From Apostichopus japonicus (lineage: Eukaryota > Echinodermata > Holothuroidea > Aspidochirotida > Stichopodidae), in contig NC_092583.1 in the NCBI RefSeq assembly GCF_037975245.1, positions 601,764 through 665,763 on the forward strand: a stretch of 64,000 nucleotides of DNA, read 5' to 3'. The notes under the pieces were generated by a model that saw only the letters and a program-made list of their open reading frames with translations, did not search any database and was not told the DNA's origin. The first letter of the stretch is position 1, and the number at the start of each line of letters is the position of its first letter. Below, piece by piece: positions 13,345 through 24,975 of the stretch. The position numbers and the translations under genes are program-made.

Positions 13345-13612
13345 AACGTAAATGTTAACGCAGTTCTTAAACGCGGCGTCTAAACGCAGCGTAGAACACG
13401 GCACTAAACGCAACACCCAACGCAGTGTCCAACGCGGCGCCACACGCAGCGTATAACGCGGCGCCAAACGCAGCGCAGAACGCAACGTATAACGCGGCGC
13501 TAAACGCAACGCCCAACGCAACGTCAAAAGCGGCGCCACACGCAGCGTATAACGCAACGTATAACGCGGCGATAAACGGGACGCCAAACGCAGCGTCTAA
13601 ATATGTAAACAG
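13345..13612. repeat. 12-bp CpG-rich tandem repeat (about 20 copies)
   Basis: A degenerate 12-bp unit of the form aacgcRgcgYMN (examples: aacgcggcgcta, cacgcagcgtat, aacgcaacgccc) repeats about 20 times. Every unit has one to three CpG dinucleotides, in strong contrast to the CpG-poor DNA around it. Because 12 is a multiple of three, all frames stay open and give four-residue periodic peptides (NAAx on the plus strand). These look like by-products rather than a gene: no splice signals or start context support them. It lies between the divergent BBS9 and NT5C3 genes. Confidence 0.85.
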
Positions 13613-13619
13613 ATTCAAA

Positions 13620-14566
13620 GCTATAAAGTTAACTCAACGGTGTCTGCAATACCGTTAACAGATGCATATATACTAAGAACCAATCGATGTACTAAATGGC
13701 AGTAACGTATCTCTCTGGAGAGCTGACCTAGGCCATTCACTAATGTTCCTAATTACGGACTAACTGAAATATATAGTCACAGCAGAATAATAATCTCTAC
13801 TAAAGGGCACATTGCACGCAAATCAGAGCGCTACTAAATAACGTAAAATGATAACAATCGGTCAATAACGTTACTCCTAAATAATTGGGCGTCATCTCCC
13901 TCAGTGAAATATCGCAGGTTGCTAACAATGTATACAACTCACAAATGTACTCAATATTCTGAGCGCTTACAATATCTAAGAACAGTTATACACGGTGCCG
14001 TGGTATTAGAAACCTACCAACTTGGATAATAGTAAATGATATGATAACGTACCGTACGTCGACGTCTAGCGAGATTTTGTCAAAGAGTCCCACGCTGCAC
14101 GTACCAACAGCTCCTTTTATACTAGCCTGAACAATGCTTAAGTTATACTTCAAAGAACACCGCCTCAGAGTTGCAGTCACCAGACTTCCGGAGACCGAGA
14201 TGCCAGGTGCACGATTACTTACGTCATAGTAAACAACTTAACGGGGATTTCCCGACAAAGAATTATAACATTACGTAAACAGTTAATACATTACGTAAAC
14301 AGCTTAAAGAATAGCCCTCAAAGTTTAAACACTACGCAAGTTCGGTTACAGTACATTTAGTAAACATTTCTGCAGGCCGGTTAAACAAATCCCACCATCC
14401 CACCCCCTAGCTACCCACCCCCTTTTCTCTCTCTCTGGGCAACGAACCAGTTAAATTAATGTTTATATCACTGAATTTCTTGCACATGGAGGTAAGGGTA
14501 ACATTTGGTTTGGTATACTTCCATCTATCTAATTAGTCTTTCTTTCCTTTAATGATAATCTATCCA
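13620..14566. other. Intergenic, no gene seen
   Basis: AT-rich sequence between the CpG-rich repeat and the next transposon. A short direct repeat, acattacgtaaacag, occurs twice near 14270-14300. Nothing else was recognised. Confidence 0.4.
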
Positions 14567-14574
14567 TTAATGAG

Positions 14575-15578
14575 CACTGGCGGATCCAGGGCCTTTGTTT
14601 GGGAGGGGCCAAAGTGGCATTAGAGTCATATGGGGGAGGGGTCTAAGGGGAGGGGGTGCCCCCCTTCCCTTTGGAAAATTTTCTGTTGCTGAATGCCCTC
14701 AGATGCAATTTGGTGCGACAAAAATGTACAATGGTGATGTTAATTTACTTTAAAAAAATGTTTCCTAGGTGTAATTTTCTAAAATATTGATAAAACAAAG
14801 TTGGGATCATCTTTCTCAAGAAATTTTATTTCTCATAGGTTATAAATTTCTTACAACCAGCCTGTAACTGCAAAATGGTGTTAAACTGTAAATCCTCATG
14901 CTAGATACATTTACATAGCTCCCAACTCTTGAGAAGGCGAATGCTGGTCCATGCCACGAATCGCCGTCCTGGGGGAGGGGTATAAGGGGAGGGGGTGTCC
15001 CCCTCCCCTATTGAACTTTTTTGGAATCCTGGTGATGCCTACATGTAAAATGGTGGCACTTAGAAAGGCTTTTGTCACCCAAAATTTTCTGAGAAATATG
15101 CATTTTTTTGTGTGTAACATCAATAAATTGAATAGTAGGTGATAATTCATTCTTTCCCGTGGCATGAAAATGTTCGCTGCTCGCCCCAATTCAAAGGTTC
15201 AAATGATGCTGTAAAGGAGGTTTTATACTCTATTATGCTAAATGCTAAAGAAATGATGGTTGCTAAGTCAAAATTTGATGCAATTTTTTTTATGTATACT
15301 TGACAATTACAATGCGGTTTTTTCGGACGCTTGTGCGGGTCAGCGGGTTTGGGTGTTAGACTGCGGGTCTAATTCCCGCGAATTGCGGGTCAGTTGGGAG
15401 CTCTGCATTTAATTTTAAACCAGAAAACGAAAAGGTTTAGACTAGTCTACCACTGCTATTCCTCTCTATTATTTTAATTTCCAATCATATGATTTAGCGG
15501 ATGTTCGGAAACACTTTTTGGCTCACCTTTGGGGGGGGGGGCATGGCCCCCCTTGGCCCCCCCTTGGATCCGACAGTG
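14575..15578. mobile_element. Non-autonomous DNA transposon with 8-bp target duplication, about 1 kb
   Basis: The left end cactggcggatccaggg and the right end ccttggatccgacagtg are inverted copies (about 15 of 17 positions). Both ends are followed inward by G-rich/C-rich tracts. The element is flanked by identical 8-bp copies TTAATGAG (14567-14574 and 15579-15586). The 8-bp duplication fits hAT (or, less likely, P) transposons. The interior contains a second gggggaggggtataagggga-like block at about 14970 resembling the left end, so it may be a composite. No transposase reading frame was found. Confidence 0.85.
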
Positions 15579-15802
15579 TTAATGAGCCAATAAAAGCTGG
15601 TGATTGAGAATTGCTGACCGGTTACTTTTTTTCTGTTAATGATCTGCGGTGAGCTAGAATCTAGAAAACCCTGACGATTTAATAAAACCATTGTCATTTC
15701 CTGAGGGAGCCGACGAGGGTTCAATCTGACGGGGGGAGGGGTGGGAGTGCCAGCTTCGATTTGCAGTGGGACACAGTGTGACGTCTATTTTAGGGGCACA
15801 GC

Positions 15803-15963
15803 CAGTGGCGGCGGAACCGGGGGGGGGGGCTTGGGGGGGCTCAGCCCCCCAATGAAAAAAAACAAAATTTTCTTGTACGCTCCGCGCCAACCGATGGTGG
15901 CGCTCCGCTTAGATAGTCTCCACACATTAGCCCCCCAATAATTTTTCCGTTCCGCCGCGCCTG
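15803..15963. mobile_element. 161-bp hAT-like MITE
   Basis: The left end CAGTGGCGGCGGAAC and the right end GTTCCGCCGCGCCTG form terminal inverted repeats with a few mismatches. Both sides carry the 8-bp target duplication GGCACAGC (15795-15802 and 15964-15971). Only 161 bp long with no coding capacity, so a miniature element. Inner poly-G (about 15822-15839) and poly-C (about 15845-15851 and 15931) tracts make it largely self-complementary. It sits 216 bp right of the preceding transposon's target duplication. Confidence 0.85.
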
Positions 15964-15971
15964 GGCACAGC

Positions 15972-17605
15972 ATGATTAAGTAACAGGTTTCAGTAAGAGC
16001 GCGGGGGGGGGGGGGGCGGGGGTGCCGTTTGATCTTCAATAATCACTTCATTGTTTACCTTGTGTAAAAGATGAAAACTTATATAATTAAATAAGGATCC
16101 CTGCTGGGTTTTCCACCAAAACGGATAAGAAAAATAGACGTGAAATTGTTCACTGTGCGACATGTTTAATCCTATGGTATAAATTAGCTGGTCTGTAACT
16201 TGGCCTTCAAGCAGCTGGTTGCAAAAAGGGAGCGAAAAAATAAATACAAATGACGCACCAGGGAATCGGCTTCATGCTCAGTAGCCTTACATTCGACGGT
16301 TTTGATTGACAGGGTGGTTACCACAAATGCTGGTTGGCTCATGTGAACGCACTAAATTTGGCAGTTAAAATGCCTGGTATCTGGCCAGCTGCATATCCTC
16401 GAACAGTTGCCCTGCTGTGAAGTGTCTCGTCTCCTAATCCTTACCTGGGCTCCGAAGTGCGGTTTAGTAGCTCCCTTATGTAATTTCCTTTTAAGAATTA
16501 TGATGAATGAATGAGATTTGACTAATGAACTAGTAAATAAAATTATAAACACTTAATGATATATTATGTGGTACGGTCGTCACCCAGCTAGCCTATTTCA
16601 TCAACAATTAGGCAATCAGCTGTGTGTACGTTATGTATACGTAGCAAACAACCTAGCCTACGTAGCAAAAACCATTACACATCTATGTACATATATGCGT
16701 ACTGCCAGGAACGATAGGCTACAACTAGCTTCTTATGGCCTAGGCTATAAGTGTACGTATATCTGTTAACATACACGTAGGCTATGACTAAGTCAATGTT
16801 AGGGTACTGATATTTAGCTCAAATTTAGTTGTCATATACAATTCATACAAAACTTCGTAATACATTATAGCCTACCTACAAAGCACTAGTAATTGTATCA
16901 GAATGCCAGTCAATTCCTTAGGTCATTCATGGGCTATTCAAGTAATTATACAGCAGCTAGGTCTGGGCGTAGCCCCCTAAATGCTAAAGACTAGTTACAT
17001 AACATGTTTGTTGTTATTGTTAGATGATAGCTTTGCAGTGTTCAAAAATATATGATGATGGGAATTTTATAGCCCCAATACAGAATATGAGAAATGGTTT
17101 CAAGTTTTCATTTGAATATGTGGAGAGAGGAGGGATAACATCATATGGTAGCTTACGCAGTAATTTCACATGTTATGTAACTAAGTGTTTCAATATAGGC
17201 CTAGGATAATACATTTGCAGCTGCCAACATTGACACCATAGTTGCCTTATATTTTACTTTTTGGAATGCAATTGTTATTCTATGCCGCCTTCAACAAAAC
17301 AGATAAAACTGACACAATCCAAAGAGGAAACATCGAGTTTAATTGTGTTGCACTTTCATGTTATGTTACTCATTAACCAGAATCACACAGCAAACTTGAA
17401 CACAAATTTAAGGTAATTTTGGTGTCAAGGGCCACATCCCTCTGACCCTCAGTTTCAATAACACAATTGGTGGTATTACAGTACATTATCCGACTGACTC
17501 TTACCTTTGAACTTTGCTCCCATTTCTTCCTTTTTTGCCTGCCTGCATCTAGTTTTGTTACATCCGATGAGTTGGAACTTACAAAGACATTAAGCAACAG
17601 CCTCA
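15972..17605. other. NT5C3 upstream region; no gene recognised
   Basis: Intergenic DNA containing a G-run at about 16003-16020 and AT-rich unique sequence with repeated taggcct/agcctac words. The NT5C3 promoter and any non-coding 5' exon should lie here, but no core promoter element could be assigned. Confidence 0.4.
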
Positions 17606-20600
17606 ATGTTTGAGTCTTCATCTGGCAAGAAACTATTGATAGGGGCTGGTCTTGCAGCTGTCAGTGCTGTTGCATTCTACACTTTGTCCTCCAGAATGAC
17701 AGCTAATCATTCAACTAAACACCTGGACATGGTAAATAATATGCATGTAATTCCAATGTTATTGCATCTTAATTAATGTTGAGAAGTTTGCTCCATATTC
17801 AACTGTCTGATCTGAAACATAGCACATGTTACTAAATCTGTTGGGTACCAGAATATCATTTATGTTATTTTGTGATGGCTTGCAACAAACAGGCTAATAT
17901 CCTTGTACAGAAATTGCTGTGACTTCGTCCAAAGCAGTTTGTGACAGGTTTTGTCTCTCCAACTTATTCCACGAGACACCCCATAAGACTCCATTAAAAT
18001 ATATCTGTGCTTGTAGTTAAGTTAATTTTGGCATATATATATCACCAAAGTGCTAAATTGGACTATTTTTTAGCTCAAGCTCCTTTATGAGTAACACTGA
18101 ACATGAATGAACTTCATCCATATGTTATATCATGAAAGAGTTACTTTTATCAGTTTGTGAATTCTTGGTTAGCGCCACTACACAGTAAAGGCCTGAGAGT
18201 GGACAAGCCCTTAAAGGATTTAGGACTGTTAATATACATGTCTGAGTTGATAGAATGATTTCTGCTGGTAGGGATGGCCACACCACAATACCAGTTGTAT
18301 AGAGTCTTAACTAGTATTAATGGGCTCATGGTCACACCATAACAAGACCAGTTTGTATAGTGTCTTAGTATTAATGAGCATGGTCTTGTAGTTGAAAGGA
18401 ATAACTACTATCGGCCTGAAATAATATAATTATTATTATAATATCATTTTACACTCACCTCGGAGCTTTCCTTGTTTTATTTTGTGACAATTTCTAAAGG
18501 TAAATATACTGATGAAATAGTCATACACTCTTTTGGGTTAGAATGTTGTTAGTAAAAAACATTTAAGGTCTAACTGTAGCTTAGTAAAAATATTTTTAAA
18601 TTATGTCCATGTTGAAAATTAAAAGAAACTATAGTATATAAGTAAACAATTAACTGGCTATCTTCTCGCATCAGGAAGGCATTGAATTGACAACATTTTT
18701 CTTGATAAAATAATATATTTAGGTCTCGTAGAAATAAATGTATGACAATTTCTAGGGTATGATAGATTGATAGAATTACAAATCTGAAAGGTTTCCATGA
18801 TTACGGGGACATCTGTCACCTGCGCACAAATTGATTAATTATACAGAAGTGCTTGCTACAGTACTGTATGGTGATTACCAGTAGTGATTTACACTTTATG
18901 TTTCATTAAAGATGGAAGAACTGAAGAATGGCAAAGTACATATGAAACACCCTGAACAGGTAGAAGAGAAGATTTCAAAACTGATAAGTGGAGGAAAAGA
19001 TAAACTGCAGGTAAAGAATGGTATTTATTAAACCAAGACCGGTTATTTTAGCAGAACAGGTAGTATTTCTGTTTATCATATCGAATGCCCTTATTGAGTA
19101 TACATAGAGTCTGTAGGTACCAAGAAATACTTCTAATGCTCTTTGTAATATTAAAGATATTTATATCTTCTAAGACATTCATTATTTCAAAGTAATATAT
19201 ACTTTAATATATAGTCCGATGCATATGTTATTCATGCTACATTCTTCATCGTGGAGGTTTAGGTAAGGTTAGAGGAGAGAGCTGTCCTTTTTACAGTGTT
19301 TATCATGATATTACAGTGGCACAGATTTCAGAGAAAGGGAGGGGTGGTGGTTGGGACTAATATCCAATGGTGTGGAACACACCACCTCTGATAGCACCAC
19401 AGCTTTTTTGCGATAGAGGGTCCAGAAAGGTCCCTGATAGGTCCAGAGGTGAGGCCCCAGTAAAGGAACCCATGGGACCAATTCTGCTGAATCTTCTCAA
19501 ACTAAGGACTACTGTTAAGCATATTCTGGTCTTCTCAGAAGACAGATAGCAAAATAGTTTAGGTCTCATGCCATTAATTTTTTAAACCTTTTCTCAAAAA
19601 CATATCTGAAATTATTGGAGGGAAGGATACACCCCCCCACAATCACCCCAGTGGTGGGGACCATGGACTCTAATCACCTCAAAGCAGTTGTCATGGAATA
19701 GAAGTTATTAAACTCATTTCTAAATTATGCTTTGGTATCCTTGATATTTGTTAACATATGGTTCTTTGTGTCAGTTTCTTATAATTTTTGGAATAGTTTA
19801 CACCTCTTTGTCCGATCTCTCCCCAGGTTGTTTCCGATTTTGACAAGACTATGTCAAGACACAGATACAATGGCAATAGAGTTCCTTCATGCCATGGTAA
19901 GATCAGTATTTTGCTTTAAAATAACATTTTATAAGATTAATAGTGTTGACTGCAATAACGTTGCACATAATCAGCATCACTTTTGGCCCTCCCCACCTCT
20001 GTCCCCCTCTCCCTCCTCATCCCCTGCCATGTTAACATGAGCAAATTTCCTTCAAATTATACTTTTTGTTGGTTTTCATCATTTTTCATTGGTTACATTT
20101 TGTTACATTTGATCCTAGCAGGATTTATTCAGAGGCTGCAAAATAACAGATTAACAACTCATTTAAACTAGACCGATAGACAAACAAACTAAGCTGGACC
20201 ATAGACAAAGAACTGAGTAAAACATAGGACAAAAGTTCAGTGAGATATGTGAAAAGTTGTGCAACCGTGTTGGGGCGGAATATGGATCCCTTGCCAATGA
20301 AGATCAGTTATTAACACCAGATATGCAGTGTGAATTTGGGTCCCTAGTCAGTGAAGATCAGTAAACACCAGATATGCAGTTTGCCAATCACTAGCATTTA
20401 CAACCATTCCAAACAGTCATCGAAAATCAAATATTAAACAAAAATACAGAGAGAAAGGAGTAGTTAAATACACAAATATAGCATATTACACAACCACTTG
20501 TTATGAGTTCTCTCTTAACCCCTAAAGGAACATAATTAGCACCAAACAAAAGCTAAGTTTTTCTTCAACCTGTCCAAGGTTGAATACTGTTCCACATAGA

Positions 20601-22787
20601 GGCAAACTTCCACATTCTGATCAAAGGGTTTAGGAGAAGATCTTCAGCCCTTGCATGTTACCCTTTGTATATACCTCTACTTGTATGAGAAGACACAGAT
20701 AGGATCGTGGGGCATCATGGCTGACAAAGACTTACACTTCATTGATTAAAACAAGGTTTCATATATTTTTAAATTTGAACAGGGGTCCTAGATACCAGCG
20801 AATTTCTACCCGAGTCCTACCGTGCGGAAGCAACAAAGTTACGAGATAAGTACTATCCGATCGAAATGTCTACCAAGGTAGGAATTGCAGAAAAGACAGA
20901 AGCCATGATAAAGTGGTAAGAAAACTTAATCCTACACCTAAGATAGTTTACAGGGAGACATTGCGGGCTTTGTAGAGTGGGTTATTGTTCTACTTACTAT
21001 CTGTACCTCATCTCTTTAAATACAGTTGCTAAATTTCAGCTAATGTATTCAATCCTCACATTTATTATGATTATTGTTATGATTATGATTATTGTTATGA
21101 TTGTTATTATTTGTTCTGTAGGTGGACTACTGCTCATGGTCTCCTGGTAAACTGTGACCTTACCAAAGACAAAGTCTCTAAGATCGTCGAAAACAGCATG
21201 ATTCGTCTCAGGTAAGCAAAAATTTGCGGTATAATTGGTCAAGTTGATTAAAGGCATCCTCTTACACTTTGCTATCACAGGAATTACCACAAGGGACTAA
21301 TGGATGATTGCATATGATTGCAAAGAATCATAATATTAGAATTTATCACATACAAACAGCTTTTCAGTATATATTTTTCTTTTAATCTCTCCTTTATTAT
21401 ATAACAAGACATGCCTAGAAAAGCTATGAAATCCAGTTTGGTAGTATTTTTGTCTTGAATAAAATGAAAATGTTAACAAAATCTTTGACAAAAAGTTGCA
21501 CTTAAGGGCTGACGTTATGATATCATCTTAATAAGTCAATCCTACTGTATTATTTTTATCCTCCTCTCATTTCTCAGGGATCACGTCAACGAGACGTTAG
21601 AGATGCTAAAGGAGAAAGAAGTGCCGTTGTTAATATTCTCAGCTGGTGTGGGAGACATTCTGAAAGAAGCTATTAAACAAAGAGCCCACCTCCACAACAA
21701 CATTCATGTCATCTCAAACTTCATGGACTTTGATGAGGAGGTAAAATAAAAACCACTTTCTCCTTTTTGCTGCAACTATTTGAATCTTCTAGGACAGATG
21801 TTGATGTAAAATTACTAAATTGGAAATAGTATTGACTGCAATTATCATTGGTGTTTGTGATGTTAATACATATAATAAAATATCCCTAACAGTAGTTTAG
21901 ACAATAGTTGCATTTCAGCTTCTTTTAATAACTACTTTGTCCTGGCTTTGGTAGGTCACATCAGGATTTTGTCTTTCTCTCATATACACAAGACTGCAGA
22001 TTTGAACAAACCTATATGATATTCCATTTTTCTAGAATGTTTTAAATTTTGTTCTGTTTTCTTTTCCTATGTGAAGGGTAAACTGATTGGTTTTAAAGGT
22101 GAACTCATTCACACTTTTAATAAACACGAAGTAGCCGTCCACCATCCGGAAATATTTGAGAAGAACAAACTACGCAGCAACATTGTCCTTCTTGGGGATA
22201 CCCTCGGAGATTTAACGATGGCTGATGGAATGCCATACAAACAAACTCTCCTAACCATAGGTTTTTTAAATGACCATGTGAGTATCGAGAGATGATTTTA
22301 TTCTGTTTGATTACCACGTTGCATTTAGTTATTATTTACTCGAGAAAGTTCACACAGGATAGGGAATCGTTAGACAAGTATTAGAAATGTTTTTGTTAAA
22401 TTTTTCTATTCATACCCCCCCCCCCCCCCCTTGTCTAGAGGTTTACAAAAATGAAGATTGTTATTTCCTTTTAATTTAATATTTTATTTAAAGCCTTCTT
22501 TTTCTTCTCCATATATATATATATATATATATATATAATTGAAACTGTAGTGAGTTGGAAAATATATATATATGTATGTGTGTATATATAATTCTGAGAA
22601 TATAGAGTTTTATAAGACTAAAGATTTCAATTTACTTGATATTTATTCATTTTATTCTAATTCTTCTTTCTTCACCCTCTCTTAGATATCTGAGAATCTA
22701 GAGGTTTACAAGACCAAATACGACATTGTTCTAGAGGATGACGAGAGTTTTGATGTTTTTTACGCTATTCTCAAGAAGATTTTGTAA
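17606..22787 (+). CDS. NT5C3: Cytosolic 5'-nucleotidase III (pyrimidine 5'-nucleotidase), 8 coding exons, 327 aa
   Basis: HAD-superfamily enzyme that removes phosphate from CMP/UMP-type monophosphates. Exons: 17606-17731, 18912-19010, 19827-19896, 20783-20915, 21122-21211, 21578-21740, 22077-22277 and 22686-22787, all GT/AG with continuous phase. An in-frame TAA 15 bases before the ATG supports this start. HAD motifs: DFDKTMS (nucleophile and acid Asp, exon 3), FSAGVGD (exon 6), the KGELIH lysine (exon 7) and GDTLGDLTMADG (Mg-binding, exon 7). The length is close to human NT5C3A (336 aa). Exon 1 encodes a hydrophobic stretch LLIGAGLAAVSAVAFYTLSS, like the membrane-anchor N-terminus of the long human isoform. 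Exon 2 begins with ATG directly after its acceptor, so an alternative first exon could give a soluble form. Intron 7 has a C-run and a (TA)n tract. Divergent from BBS9. Whether it is nearer NT5C3A or NT5C3B was not tested. Confidence 0.95.
22417..22585. repeat. Poly-C tract and (TA)n microsatellite in NT5C3 intron 7
   Basis: A run of about 14 C at 22417-22430 and uninterrupted (AT)n at about 22511-22537, with a further ATATATATATG stretch near 22562. Simple sequence, likely length-polymorphic. Confidence 0.9.
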
Positions 22788-23990
22788 GCAGCTGTTAACA
22801 TTTTAAGGACAAATTTTGTACTAAAAACAACTTAAAACACAAAACTGATTGTCACAACACGGAAAGTCCCACCTTAAGAAGAAAAAAATCGATTGACTTT
22901 TCTGGGGAAAGATACAAGTTTCCCTTTTCCTTTGTTAGAGCCCATAAACTTCTCTCAATTTGTTTGTTCGTCAGAGCCAATTAAGTTTATAGGTCGGTGT
23001 GTTTTCAGGAATTTTGTATTAACTGACTACTGACTATAAGCAACGTTGTATTCCCATGAAAATGTACGAGTATTAAGCATAGAGCATTGAATTGCATTTA
23101 GTCAACACTTTAGTATGTAGAGAAAGTACAAACCTTATCGCACTTCCCCCTCCCCGAAAGAAAAGAGTGAGTGAGCGTCTATCCCACCTCCCACCATGTA
23201 CATCGTTATATATGCACTTTAAAGCAATTCAACTGATACTGTGTTTCTCTCTGTGCGTTTGTTTTCAAATGTTTGTTGTTACTACTCATGTCAGGTGACC
23301 ATTGTTCTGTTCAGTTATTTATTCAGTAGTTACGTCAAGTTATTTCCATTTTCTTCCATTTGATTTTTCTTTCCTTGTCTTCTGTTCTTAATTTAATCAT
23401 CGTTACCTCCATATTTTGCCAGTAATTCAAATTCAGTAAACTACCTACCGGACAAATGTTTGTAGTTTTTTGTTCTTTGAGACAATTAATTTAATCATCT
23501 ATTTGATAAACCTTTAATATCAGAGTGAGTGTGCAGTGAAAATTCAGATAGCTTGCAGCAATATTTCTGTTGGACACTTTAAGCAATTTCAACGTGCTTA
23601 AATTGTGGGTTAATGCTGGTAATCTCAAGTGTTTTTTTGATGCTGGGAGGTGATGAACAAAGAAACGCTTCAAATACACATATAACGATAGGTAAAAAAA
23701 CAAACTTGTGTGTTTTTAAAAATGTTCTTGGGTTTTTGAAAGGTGAAGTAATTTTAATTCCATGACAATAAATCCTTATGTCTGATGGATATTGATAAAG
23801 ACTTAAGATAACAGCCAAGCAAGCTTTAAGGTGTCTTACTGAAGTTATGTTATGTATTTTATTATGATTATTTCTTTTGCAGTGATCACATCCTTCAATA
23901 TCTCTCCATCCTGATTTATACCAACTGATGATTTACACATTTCTTTATTGATTTAATTTATTTCTTTCTCTGTTGCTTTCAACTTTTTTG
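22788..23990. other. NT5C3 3' UTR and downstream DNA
   Basis: Follows the NT5C3 stop codon. AATAAA-type hexamers occur (e.g. near 23768) but the polyadenylation site cannot be fixed from sequence alone. No further gene was recognised; short reading frames here are AT-rich and unsupported. Confidence 0.45.
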
Positions 23991-23993
23991 AAC

Positions 23994-24975
23994 TTGTAAG
24001 TGGACCTGGCTTGTTTGTGGACCTTACCTTGTATGCGGACCTAGCTTGTAGGCTTGTGTATGTGTACCTAGCTTGTATGTGGACCTAGGTTCTAGTTACA
24101 CTAGTCTCTCTGTGGACCATGCATGTATGAGAACCATGCTTGTATGTGTACCTAGCTTGTATGTGGACCTAGCTTGTATTTGGACCTAGGTTCTAGTTAC
24201 TCTAGACTGTCTGTGGACCATGCTTGTATGAGGACAATGCTTGCATGTGTACCTAGCTTGTATTTGGAACTAGGTTCTAGTTACCCTAGACTGTCTGTGG
24301 ACCATGCATGTATGAGGACAATGCTTGTATGTGTACCTAGCTTGTATTTGGACCTAGGTTCTAGTTACCCTAGACTGTCTGTGGACCATGCATGTATGAG
24401 GACAATGCTTGCATGTGTACCTAGCTTGTATTTGGACCTAGATTCTAGTTACCCTAGACTGTCTGTGGACCATGCATGTATGGGGACAATGCTTGCATGT
24501 GTACCTAGCTTGTATTTGGACCTAGGTTCTAGTTACCCTAGACTGTCTGTGGACCATGCTTGTATGTGGACCATGCTTGTATGTGTACCTAGCTTGTATT
24601 TGGACCTAGGTTCTAGTTACCCTAGACTGTCTGTGGACCATGCTTGTATGTGGACCATGCTTGCATGTGTACCTAGCTTGTATTTGGACCTAGGTTCTAG
24701 TTACCCTAGACTGTCTGTGGACCATGCATGTATGGGGACAATGCTTGCATGTGTACCTAGCTTGTATTTGGACCTAGATTCTAGTTACCCTAGGCTGTCT
24801 GTGGACCATGCTTGTATGTGGACCATGCTTGTATGTGTACCAAGCTTGTATATGTACCTAGGTTCTAGTTACCCTAGACTGTCTGAGGACCATGCTTGTA
24901 TGTGTACCTAGGTTTTCTGTGGACCTAGCTTGTATGTGGACTCCTCTTGTATGTGGACCTTAGCTTTTGTTAAAC
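23994..24975. repeat. 84-bp composite minisatellite built from 16-17-bp modules
   Basis: About 8-9 copies of an 84-bp unit. Each unit is five related modules of 16-17 bp: cttgtatttggacctag, gttctagttaccctag, actgtctgtggaccatg, a gcatgtatgaggacaatg-type module, and cttgcatgtgtacctag. The edges (23994-24170 and 24890-24975) consist of single modules in irregular order, which suggests that simple 17-bp repeats came first and an 84-bp block was amplified later. Because 84 is divisible by three, one plus-strand frame stays open for 245 codons. The resulting 28-residue periodic peptide has no family resemblance and is not called a gene. Located about 1.2 kb past the NT5C3 stop. Confidence 0.93.

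Noticed and set aside
13276-13658. Frames with YTLR, ALYAA or NAAx periodic peptides
   Set aside because: All come from the 12-bp CpG-rich repeat, which keeps every frame open; no gene context.
24174-24911. 245-codon plus-strand reading frame
   Set aside because: It lies wholly inside the 84-bp minisatellite and is a 28-residue periodic translation caused by a period divisible by three. No domain or splice support.
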